Of a DNA stretch of 64,000 nt, positions 56,795 through 64,000 are shown piece by piece. The notes under the pieces were generated by a model. The model ran no database searches. It was not told the DNA's origin and saw only the letters and a list, made by a program, of their open reading frames with translations. Source of the DNA: RH-chloro-G1 sp003670575 (GTDB taxonomy: Bacteria > Chloroflexota > Dehalococcoidia > UBA2979); contig CANMOP010000011.1 in assembly GCA_947499615.1 (NCBI GenBank), positions 1-64,000 of the forward strand, read 5' to 3'. A program made the translations under genes and the position numbers. How positions within the stretch are numbered: the stretch's first letter is position 1; every line of letters starts with the position of its first letter.

Positions 56795-58750
56795 TTACGC
56801 GGAGGGCTCCGGGGCTAGTTCCCCGCGACGACGCCGAGCAATCGCCTCGTCCTCGCCGAGCAACTCAGTCTCGTGCGCAGCCTGTTCACTCTCGTAGGTC
56901 ATGCGGTAGAGGTTCGCGTAGATGCCGCCCTGGGCGAGCAACTCCTCGTGCGTGCCGATCTCGGCGATCTTGCCCTGGTCGAGTACCACGATGCGATCCG
57001 CCTGCCGGATCGTGGAGAGTCGGTGCGCGATCACGAACGAGGTGCGCCCCTTCAGCAACTGGCGCAACGCACGCTGGATTACCGCCTCGGTCTCGGTGTC
57101 GACGTACGCCGTGGCCTCGTCCAGCACGAGGATGCGCGGCGCAGCGAGGATCGCGCGGGCGAAACTGATCAACTGCCGCTGGCCCACGGAGAAGTTTTGC
57201 CCGCCCTGCCGCAGCACCGTGTCGTACCCATTCGGCAGTCGCTCGATGAACTCATCGGCGCCCACGGCGCGCGCGGCCTCCTCGATCGAGGCGCGCGGCG
57301 ACTCGGGGATGCCGTACGCGATGTTCTCCGCGATGGTGCCGCTGAACAGGTACGGCGTCTGTAGCACGACGCCCATGTGCCGCGTAAGCGACCGCCGTTT
57401 GATGTCTCGCAGGTCGTGCCCATCGATGCGGATCGCGCCGCTGCTGACCTCGTAGCCGCGCGACACCAGCGAGGTGATGGTGGTCTTGCCGGCTCCCGTG
57501 TGCCCGACGAACGCGACCGTCTCACCGGGCGCGACGTGCAGGTCGATGCCGCGCAGGATCGGGACGCCTTCGACGTAGTGGAAGAACACGTTGTCGAAGT
57601 CGACACGTCCCTCGACCGCCTCGAGTTCGATCGCGTCCGGGCGATCCTGGATGCGCGGCGGGGTGTCCAACACCTCAAACACGCGCTCCCCGCCTGCCAT
57701 GGCGCGTTGGATCATCGTGTACTGCAACACCAGGTCACGGATCGGGTCGAAGAACCGACCGACGTAGAGCGTGAAGGCGGTGAGCACGCCAAACAGCGTC
57801 GCGACATCCAGCTGCGTCGCGTTCAGCGCGCGCATCCCACCGACGATGATGACGCCCATCGTCGCCACGGCGACGGCCACCTCGACGACGGGGAGTACGG
57901 CCGCCGAGAGCATGCCCGCCCAGATCGCTGCGTTGCGATTGCGCTGGTTCAACTCATCGAAGCGCCGCGCGTTCACGCCCTCGCGCGACATCGATTGCAC
58001 CGCACGAACGCCCGACAGGTTCTCCGCGAGCGTACCGTAGAGCGCGCTGACATGAATACGCACGTTCACGAACGCCGCGCGCGCGTGCTTCGACCACCAC
58101 ACCATGATCACGACCAGCGGCGGCACGATCGCAAACGTCACCAATGCCAGCTGTGGATCGAGCCGCCATGCCGTTACGACGACGATGACGAGACCCACGA
58201 TGTCCGCTGCGAAGTTCAACGAACCGCTGGTGAGGAGATCCTGGATCACCGTGACATCACTCGTGAGCCGACTGATCATCCGCCCGACTTCCATCGTGTC
58301 GTAGAAGGAGAGCGACAAGCCCTGCATGTGCTCGTACATCTCGGTGCGGATCTTCACCAGCAATCGGTTACCGACGCGGTTCACGATCATCTGCTGCGTG
58401 TACAGGCCGACCCAGCCGAGCGCAGCCATTCCCAGCAGTACGCCCAGCAGGATCAGCACGCCGCGCTCATCGTGACGGATGCCGGCGGCGACGGTGAGGC
58501 CAATCAGCAGCGGCTGCATATAGCTCGTGGTCGCCTGCGTGCACATCGCAACGAACGCGATCGCCATCTGCCCGCGATACGGGCGCAGGTACGGACCGAT
58601 GCGACGCACAACCTCGGCGTCGTAGACCTTGCCGAGGTACTCGTCGTCCCAGCCATCGGCACCGCGCGCGCGACCGCCACCCGGCCCGCCGCCACCACCG
58701 CCGATGTTGGTGCTCCAGCCCGCCGCGCCGCCGCCGCCCCACATGCCCAT
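56795..58750 (-). CDS. ABC exporter half-transporter, consensus nucleotide site
   Basis: 651 residues. An odd Gly-rich N-terminus (GGGGAAGWSTNIGGGGGG), six membrane helices, then an ATPase domain: Walker A GHTGAGKTT (about 416-424), Walker B LVLDEATAYVD with catalytic Glu, H-loop IAHRLST. Its signature is FSVGQ, not LSGGQ. Pairs with the next gene as a heterodimer: canonical site plus one degenerate site. The ATG shares bases with the upstream stop (TAATG). Likely exports a drug, lipid or peptide. Confidence 0.92.
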   Translation of the reverse strand: MGMWGGGGAAGWSTNIGGGGGGPGGGRARGADGWDDEYLGKVYDAEVVRRIGPYLRPYRGQMAIAFVAMCTQATTSYMQPLLIGLTVAAGIRHDERGVLILLGVLLGMAALGWVGLYTQQMIVNRVGNRLLVKIRTEMYEHMQGLSLSFYDTMEVGRMISRLTSDVTVIQDLLTSGSLNFAADIVGLVIVVVTAWRLDPQLALVTFAIVPPLVVIMVWWSKHARAAFVNVRIHVSALYGTLAENLSGVRAVQSMSREGVNARRFDELNQRNRNAAIWAGMLSAAVLPVVEVAVAVATMGVIIVGGMRALNATQLDVATLFGVLTAFTLYVGRFFDPIRDLVLQYTMIQRAMAGGERVFEVLDTPPRIQDRPDAIELEAVEGRVDFDNVFFHYVEGVPILRGIDLHVAPGETVAFVGHTGAGKTTITSLVSRGYEVSSGAIRIDGHDLRDIKRRSLTRHMGVVLQTPYLFSGTIAENIAYGIPESPRASIEEAARAVGADEFIERLPNGYDTVLRQGGQNFSVGQRQLISFARAILAAPRILVLDEATAYVDTETEAVIQRALRQLLKGRTSFVIAHRLSTIRQADRIVVLDQGKIAEIGTHEELLAQGGIYANLYRMTYESEQAAHETELLGEDEAIARRRRGELAPEPSA

Positions 58751-60573
58751 TAGTCGGCCCCTCCCGCGATCGAGGCGCGACCGGGGCTCGCAGACGAGAG
58801 GTGCCCCAGCGCCTCTTCCTGATCCTTCAGCTCCAGGTCGAAGATGCGGCGGTAGAGGCCCTCCTCCGCCAGCAACTGAGCGTGCGTGCCGCGCTGCACG
58901 ACCTTCCCACGGTCGAGCACGACGATTTCGTCGGCGCGCATCACGGTCCGTAGCCGCTGCGCGATGACGAAGGTGGTGCGTCCCTGCATCAGTTCCTGCA
59001 AGGCCTGCAGGATCAGGAATTCGGTCTGCGAGTCCACGCTCGCCGTCGAGTCGTCGAAGATCAGGATGCGCGGGTCCAGCAGCAGCGTGCGTGCAATCGC
59101 GACGCGCTGCTTCTGGCCACCGGACAGTGTCACGCCTCGCTCGCCGACCCACTCGTCGTAGCCGTCGGGCAGGCTCACGATGAAGTCGTGAATGCGTGCG
59201 GCCTTCGCGGCGCGCTCCACGTCCTCCTGCGTCGCGCCGGGCCGACCGTACGCGATGTTGTCGCGAATGGTGCCAATGAACAGGAACACATCCTGCTGCA
59301 CGATGCCGATGTTCCGCCGCAGCGACTCCATGGTCACCGTACGAATGTCGGTACCATCGATGGTGATGCTCCCGCCGGTGACGTCGTAGAACCTCGGGAT
59401 GAGGTTCACGACCGTCGACTTCCCGCTGCCCGCAGGGCCGAGCAGCGCGATCACCTGCCCGGGCTTCGCGTCGATGTTCACGCCGGAGAGCACCGCGCTG
59501 ACCGCGTCATAGCCGAACGAGACATCCTCAAAGCGGACGTGGCCCTGCACATCGGTCAGCGTGCCCGCGTCCGGCGCGTCCTGCACTGCCGACTGCGCGT
59601 CGATCAACTCGAAAATGCGCTCGGCAGAACTCACGCATCGAGCGGTCGCGTTGACCAGCATGCCGATGGTGCGCAATGGCAGTTGCAGTGCATTCAGCCA
59701 CAGTGCGAACGCCAGGAGATCCGCCGCGGTCAGGCTGCCGCGTGAGATCAGCAGCGCGCCAACGCCCGTGGTGATCGCGACCTGCGCGAGGCCGAGGCCT
59801 TGCAGCAGCGGCTGGTTCTTCGCCATGAAGACCGATTGGCGAAGGTTCAGGTCGGCCTGTTTCTCCACCACCTTGCGGAACTTCGCACTCTCGAAGTCCT
59901 CGCGGCTGAAGGCCTTCACCACGCGGATGCCGGTCAGTGCCTCCTCGGCGGTCTGAGTGAGCTCACCCAGGCTCTGTTGGATTGCCATCCACAGCGGGCG
60001 CACACGGGTCTGGAATACGACCGACCGCCATACGACGATCGGCATGGTGATCATGCTGACCGCCGCCAGCGTCGGATTGACCAACAACATCCCGATGATC
60101 GCCACCACGATCAGCACAACGATGTACACCAGCCGGAACAGCGCCTGACCGAAGAACATGCGCACGTTCTCCACGTCCTGCGTGGAGCGGGACATGATCT
60201 GTCCGGTCTCCATCTGGTCGTGGTACGCGTAACTCAGGCGCTGCATGTGGTCGTAGATGTCGTTACGGATGTCGTAGGCGATCTTCTGGCCGATGGTCTC
60301 GCCGATGTAGGTCTGGCCGAACTGTGTCAGGCCTCGCGCGATCGCCACGACCACCAGCGCGAGCGCCGCGAAGATGAGCAGTTGTGAGTTCCCACCCAGG
60401 CCGACGATCTCCCGCCCGGAGTAGATCGGCTGCAGCCCTCGGTTGAGCGCCAGCCGCACCAGCCAGGGACTGGCCATCACGAACACGCCCGAGACGAGCA
60501 CGCACACCCATCCGAACGCGATTTGGATCGCGTATCGGCGCAGATAGGGAATCAAACGGTATAGCGCGTGCAC
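58750..60573 (-). CDS. ABC exporter half-transporter, degenerate nucleotide site
   Basis: 607 residues. Six membrane helices then an ATPase domain with Walker A GPAGSGKST (about 379-387), signature LSGGQ, Walker B LIFDDSTASVD in which catalytic Glu is Asp, and Q-for-H in the switch (IAQRLRT). Together with FSVGQ of its partner these form the degenerate site of TM287/288- or BmrCD-type exporters. GTG start at 60573. No regulator is adjacent. Confidence 0.92.
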   Translation of the reverse strand: MHALYRLIPYLRRYAIQIAFGWVCVLVSGVFVMASPWLVRLALNRGLQPIYSGREIVGLGGNSQLLIFAALALVVVAIARGLTQFGQTYIGETIGQKIAYDIRNDIYDHMQRLSYAYHDQMETGQIMSRSTQDVENVRMFFGQALFRLVYIVVLIVVAIIGMLLVNPTLAAVSMITMPIVVWRSVVFQTRVRPLWMAIQQSLGELTQTAEEALTGIRVVKAFSREDFESAKFRKVVEKQADLNLRQSVFMAKNQPLLQGLGLAQVAITTGVGALLISRGSLTAADLLAFALWLNALQLPLRTIGMLVNATARCVSSAERIFELIDAQSAVQDAPDAGTLTDVQGHVRFEDVSFGYDAVSAVLSGVNIDAKPGQVIALLGPAGSGKSTVVNLIPRFYDVTGGSITIDGTDIRTVTMESLRRNIGIVQQDVFLFIGTIRDNIAYGRPGATQEDVERAAKAARIHDFIVSLPDGYDEWVGERGVTLSGGQKQRVAIARTLLLDPRILIFDDSTASVDSQTEFLILQALQELMQGRTTFVIAQRLRTVMRADEIVVLDRGKVVQRGTHAQLLAEEGLYRRIFDLELKDQEEALGHLSSASPGRASIAGGAD

Positions 60574-60658
60574 GGTGCCCCCGAGGTTACTCCACCCTTA
60601 CGGAAACGTACACTAGCGATGAACTATCCACGCCATGCCCGCGCGTCGGATCGGTCGG

Positions 60659-60687
60659 CTGGCGGGACGGCGCAACGCGCCTATACT
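60659..60687 (+). promoter_or_regulatory. Candidate promoter of thiolase-DUF35 operon
   Basis: CTGGCG (60659-60664), 17-bp spacer, TATACT (60682-60687). The -10 block GCGCCTATACTCT is identical to that of the mreB promoter (20412-20424). Start near 60694, about 52 nt before the ATG. Confidence 0.5.
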
Positions 60688-60745
60688 CTGCGCTCCGGCC
60701 CAGTGCCGGACCGCGGGGGGCTGCGGAGCACATCGAGGGCGGCTG

Positions 60746-61999
60746 ATGGCCAGAGGCGTCAACAATCTCCGGGGCAAGTACGCCGTGGTCGGCGTCGGCG
60801 AGACCGAGTTCTCGCGCAACTCCGGCCGCACCACACGTCGCATGGCCGTCGAGGCGATCACGCACGCCATCGACGATTCCGGCCTCGACCGCGCTGAGAC
60901 CTCGTGGGGCCTCATGTCCTACGGCGCCCTCGACCGCGCGATGTCCGAGCCGGTGGCGCACGACCTCGGGATTCAGCCGAACTACCTGCTCGACATCTTC
61001 GGCGGCGGCAACTCCACCGAGACGCTGGTGGGCGCAGCGATCGGAGTGCTGGAGGGCGGCCTCGCCGACGCGATCATCATCTACCGGACGATGAACGGAT
61101 ATACCGAACAGCGCATCGGCGGCACGCCGGTCGGCCGAGCGCCCACGCCGGCCTTTGTCACCTCGCACGGCAACGACACGTTGCACACCGGGATCTACGG
61201 CATGGGGAGCGCGTTGCAGACCTTCGCGCTCTCCTTCGTGCGGCACATGCACGATTACGGCACGACGCTGGAGCAACTGGCGCACATCAAAGTCGCGCAC
61301 AGCCACCACGCATCCAACAACCCGAAGGCCTACTACAAGTCTCGCGTCACCGTGGACGATGTGATGGACAGCCGCACGGTGGTGTGGCCGTTTGGCCTCC
61401 TGCACTGCTGCGTGGAGACGGACAACGCGTGTGCGATCATCGTCACCGACATCGAGCGTGCGAAGTCGCTGCGGCACACGCCGGCCGCGATCCTCGGCAC
61501 CTCTGGGCGCGTGCTCAAGCCGGGACCGGCGTACCACTGGGGGTACGGCCCGATCTCGCAGCACGCCGGAGTGATCGCGAGCAGCACGCTCTGGCCCAAC
61601 GCCGGCGTCGGCCCACAAGACATCGACATCACCGGTTCCTACGACGCGTTCACGTTCACCTCGCTCTTCCAGCTGGAGGCGTACGGCTTCGCGGAACTCG
61701 GCGGGGGGGGCGAGTATGTCTCCGACGGCACGATTGAGCTCGGCGGGCGTCGGCCGAACAACACCTCCGGCGGTCACCTGTGCGAGGCGTACACGCACGG
61801 CATCAACATGGTCATCGAGAACGTGCGCCAACTCCGCCACCGTGTGGACGACTACTGTCCCGATTGGCGCAACGGCGTGCATACCTACGATTATTCCGAG
61901 GGACACTGCCGACAGGTTCGTGACCCGAAGCTCACCGCAAACCTCGGGTGGGGCGGACCGCAGGTCGGCTCCGCACTCGTCATGACGAACCAGCTGTAA
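60746..61999 (+). CDS. Ltp2-like thiolase-fold protein (lipid-transfer/aldolase family)
   Basis: 417 residues, SCP2-thiolase fold (VGVGETEFSR...). The nucleophilic Cys region reads FGGGNSTETLVGAA, so the Cys is missing, and the end reads NTSGGHLCEAYTHGINMVIE rather than GHPxG. This loss with a Tyr/His-containing C-terminal motif matches Ltp2-type retro-aldolases that work with DUF35 proteins in side-chain degradation. ATG 60746 with GAGGGCGG upstream. Followed 31 nt later by the DUF35 gene. Confidence 0.87.
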   Translation: MARGVNNLRGKYAVVGVGETEFSRNSGRTTRRMAVEAITHAIDDSGLDRAETSWGLMSYGALDRAMSEPVAHDLGIQPNYLLDIFGGGNSTETLVGAAIGVLEGGLADAIIIYRTMNGYTEQRIGGTPVGRAPTPAFVTSHGNDTLHTGIYGMGSALQTFALSFVRHMHDYGTTLEQLAHIKVAHSHHASNNPKAYYKSRVTVDDVMDSRTVVWPFGLLHCCVETDNACAIIVTDIERAKSLRHTPAAILGTSGRVLKPGPAYHWGYGPISQHAGVIASSTLWPNAGVGPQDIDITGSYDAFTFTSLFQLEAYGFAELGGGGEYVSDGTIELGGRRPNNTSGGHLCEAYTHGINMVIENVRQLRHRVDDYCPDWRNGVHTYDYSEGHCRQVRDPKLTANLGWGGPQVGSALVMTNQL

Positions 62000-62030
62000 C
62001 GACGTAGGGACGCGAGAGAGCGGGACTGCG

Positions 62031-62537
62031 ATGGCTGAATACCTCGGCGCACGAATCGTCGTCCCCCCGAACGACGAGCCGCATCGCGAGTACCTGACGG
62101 AGAACGCCTCGGGCAAGCTCTCCGTGCAGCGGTGCACCGCCTGTGGGCATCTGCGCTACCCCGTGCTGACCGCGTGTCCGGACTGCCTCGACCTCCGCTA
62201 CACGTGGGCGGCACTGTCCGGCAAGGGAACGATTCACTCCTATTACGTGGTGCCGCACGCCATCAACCCGGTCTTCCGCGAGATCGTCCCGTACGTCGTG
62301 GTCCTGGTCGAACTGGACGAGGCACGCGAGGAGTACGGGCCGGGACGCGCCCTCCGCGTCATTGGCAACGTGCTGCGCCCCGATGGCACTCCGGAGGCAG
62401 CGGCCAACGTCGCCATCGGGAAGCGGGTACATGTGCGCCTGGTGGACATCGGCGACGGCTGGGCGATCCCGCAGTGGGAGCTCTCCGACGAGCCACCCGA
62501 GGGCACACCCTGGCAGGCGCCCGGCCCCGCGCTCTAG
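62031..62537 (+). CDS. DUF35 zinc-ribbon/OB-fold partner protein
   Basis: 168 residues. A zinc ribbon CTACGHLRYPVLTACPDC (four Cys) followed by an OB fold (GKGTIHSYYVVPHAINPVF, YVVVLVELDE, GKRVHVRLVDIGDG). Usual partner of thiolase-like enzymes, presenting acyl-CoA to them as in the Ltp2-ChsH2 complex. Its operon position strongly supports pairing with the upstream protein. Confidence 0.92.
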   Translation: MAEYLGARIVVPPNDEPHREYLTENASGKLSVQRCTACGHLRYPVLTACPDCLDLRYTWAALSGKGTIHSYYVVPHAINPVFREIVPYVVVLVELDEAREEYGPGRALRVIGNVLRPDGTPEAAANVAIGKRVHVRLVDIGDGWAIPQWELSDEPPEGTPWQAPGPAL

Positions 62538-62736
62538 CCGCCCAACCACCTGTCGCGCCCCTCGAGGATCGCGACCCGCTCGCGCGCCGACCGAATGATC
62601 CGACGCGACTTCTCGCGCTCGTGCACGTCGCCGGTCGGCTGTGCCGTTCCCTTCGAGGGCCTACGCGCGTACCCCTGCGGGTTGAGGCCAGCCGCGCACC
62701 TGCTACGCTAATGATTTCAGTGAACGAGAGGTGCGA

Positions 62737-64000
62737 ATGTCCCAGCAACAGGTGAACCGCGTCCCGCTGGGCGCCACGCTCGCGATGCGCCAGAAGTTGG
62801 CGCTGATGTACGTCCTCATGCTCACGATGTTCCTGACGGCGCTCGACCAGTCGATCGTCGCGACCGCCGTCCCGCACATCGTCGCGGACCTCGGTGGGTT
62901 CAGGCTGCTGCCGTGGGTCTTCACGATTTATGTCCTCACGTCGACGGTCATCATCCCGCCAATCGGGAAGCTGACCGATATGTTCGGCCGCAAACCGTTC
63001 GTCATCCCTGGCATCGCCATCTTCGTGCTCGCGTCCGCAGCATGCGGTGCGGCGCCCAACATGCCGCTCCTAATCCTGGCGCGTGGCGTACAGGGCATCG
63101 GCAGCGGGATCATCATCGCGTGCGTGTTCGCGACCCTCGGCGACCTCTTCACGCCGGTGGAGCGCGCCAAGTACTTCCCGCTGTTCATCGGCATGTTCAC
63201 GTTCGCGGGTCTGATCGGGCCAACGCTCGGCGGATTCCTCACGGACGGCCCCGGCTGGCGTTGGGCGTTCTATCTCAACCTCCCGGTCGGCCTGCTCGCC
63301 GCGATCTTCATCACGTTGCGACTTCCCGGCGGCGGCGGGACCGGCGGGCGCATCTCGCAGATCGATTTCCTGGGCTCCGCGCTCCTCGCCGTAGCGACCA
63401 GCACGTTGCTGGTGGCGTTCGCGTGGGCCCACCATGACTTCGGATGGATGGCGCCGCAGACCATTTCACTGCTCGCGGTCTCGTTCGTGTTCGGCGTCGC
63501 ATTCCTGCTCCAAGAGAAGCGTCACCCGCAGGCGATCTTGCCGCTCTCGCTCTTCCGCAACGTGCCATTCGTTCAGGCCGTCCTCGTCACGCTCTGCGCA
63601 GCATCAATGCTGTTCTCCGCGGGCCAGTTTCTCCCGACGTACGTGCAGATCTCGCTGGGCCAGACCGCCCGTATGTCGGGACTGATCGCCACGCCACAGG
63701 GCATCGGTGTGTTCCTCACCGGCCTACTGACCGGGCAACTGATCTCACGCATCGGGCGCTACAAGCTGCAGATGATCGTCGGATCGATCGGACTGATCGT
63801 GGCCAACGGATTGCTTTCGCAGATCGGTGCCGACAGCAGTCGGCTTCACATCGCGGGGCTGCTGCTCTTCTCCGGCTTGTCGGCTGGGCTGGTCATGCCG
63901 GTGACGCAGGTGATCATCCAGGGCTCGGTCTCGCAGCGCGATCAAGGCATCGCCTCCAGCGCGCGGCAATTCTTCTTGCAGATCGCGCAGGTCATGGGGC
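62737..64000 (+). CDS. MFS transporter, DHA2/EmrB-QacA type (cut by window end)
   Basis: At least 421 residues, open to the last base, so the C-terminus is missing. Start ATG 62737 with GAGAGG upstream. Family motifs: FLTALDQSIVATAVPHIVADLGG in TM1, GKLTDMFGRKPFVI (motif A loop), RGVQGIGSGIIIACVF, and GPTLGGFLTDGPGWRWAFYLNLPVG (motif C). Twelve or so helices are already visible. A proton-coupled drug or metabolite exporter of unknown substrate. The 199-nt gap before it shows only a weak TTGAGG / GCTAAT pair (62683, 62707). Confidence 0.92.
   Translation, partial: MSQQQVNRVPLGATLAMRQKLALMYVLMLTMFLTALDQSIVATAVPHIVADLGGFRLLPWVFTIYVLTSTVIIPPIGKLTDMFGRKPFVIPGIAIFVLASAACGAAPNMPLLILARGVQGIGSGIIIACVFATLGDLFTPVERAKYFPLFIGMFTFAGLIGPTLGGFLTDGPGWRWAFYLNLPVGLLAAIFITLRLPGGGGTGGRISQIDFLGSALLAVATSTLLVAFAWAHHDFGWMAPQTISLLAVSFVFGVAFLLQEKRHPQAILPLSLFRNVPFVQAVLVTLCAASMLFSAGQFLPTYVQISLGQTARMSGLIATPQGIGVFLTGLLTGQLISRIGRYKLQMIVGSIGLIVANGLLSQIGADSSRLHIAGLLLFSGLSAGLVMPVTQVIIQGSVSQRDQGIASSARQFFLQIAQVMG

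Noticed and set aside
60587..62137. A 516-codon minus-strand frame opposite the thiolase gene
   Set aside because: Antisense shadow; the plus strand has the family motifs, SD and promoter.

Overview
High-GC (roughly two thirds G+C), densely packed bacterial chromosome segment with short intergenic gaps, many 1-8 nt gene overlaps and frequent GTG/TTG starts. The gene content suggests a monoderm-like, rod-shaped heterotroph. The evidence is a complete mreBCD-PBP2-rodA operon, a dimeric GlyRS, a cyclic-di-AMP receptor protein, ClpC, a two-subunit methylmalonyl-CoA mutase, DUF1385, and a secreted protein with an LPxTG-like sorting tail. The 16S sequence and the two-part mutase fit Chloroflexota (possibly Dehalococcoidia-like). 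This is inference, and a 16S search would settle it. No insertion sequence, prophage or CRISPR array is visible.

Layout. 1-8.4 kb: a frameshifted surface protein, a 7Fe ferredoxin, GlyRS with an SbcD-like phosphoesterase, a small membrane ORF coupled to a c-di-AMP receptor, a tandem HD-domain protein, and an FmdB/YraN/RNase HII group. 8.5-13.6 kb: ftsH, a DedA protein, rplU-rpmA-rpmE and DUF1385. 13.6-16.9 kb: hisHAFI plus a HAD phosphatase on the minus strand. 16.9-20.2 kb: ligA and a ferritin-VIT iron exporter. 20.4-26.1 kb: the rod-shape operon behind a clear sigma-70 promoter, with two DnaA-box-like 9-mers in its 5' UTR. 26.1-30.7 kb: clpC and rpsA.

30.9-38.3 kb: the ribosomal RNA locus on the minus strand (16S, tRNA-Ile, tRNA-Ala, 23S, tRNA-fMet, terminator). 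The 5S gene is not joined to it. It lies about 1.7 kb further on, behind a thioesterase gene, and a promoter there is placed to start transcription exactly at its 5' end. Between them is a C-rich stretch with a diverged tandem duplication.

38.3-46.9 kb: tilS and an FtsB-like gene. Beyond a plus-strand repeat protein, a minus-strand run reads methylmalonyl-CoA mutase large subunit, double-VOC epimerase, B12 subunit, MeaB, polysaccharide deacetylase, a DUF2344 protein and a histidine phosphatase. The first four are a propionate/methylmalonyl-CoA to succinyl-CoA module. 46.9-56.7 kb: tRNA-Val, several unknown proteins, a molybdopterin oxidoreductase facing mobA, M42 peptidase, rhomboid, a DegP-like protease without an export signal, a LuxR-type regulator with a damaged receiver, a HExxH protein and an SDR without its catalytic Tyr/Lys. 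56.8-64 kb: an asymmetric heterodimeric ABC exporter, an Ltp2-like thiolase with its DUF35 partner, and a truncated MFS drug transporter at the window edge.

No single locus is an obviously new defence or mobile system. The most unusual features are the free-standing 5S gene, the degenerate repeats beside it, the small ORF tied to the c-di-AMP receptor, the DnaA boxes before mreB, and several enzymes that lack expected catalytic residues.
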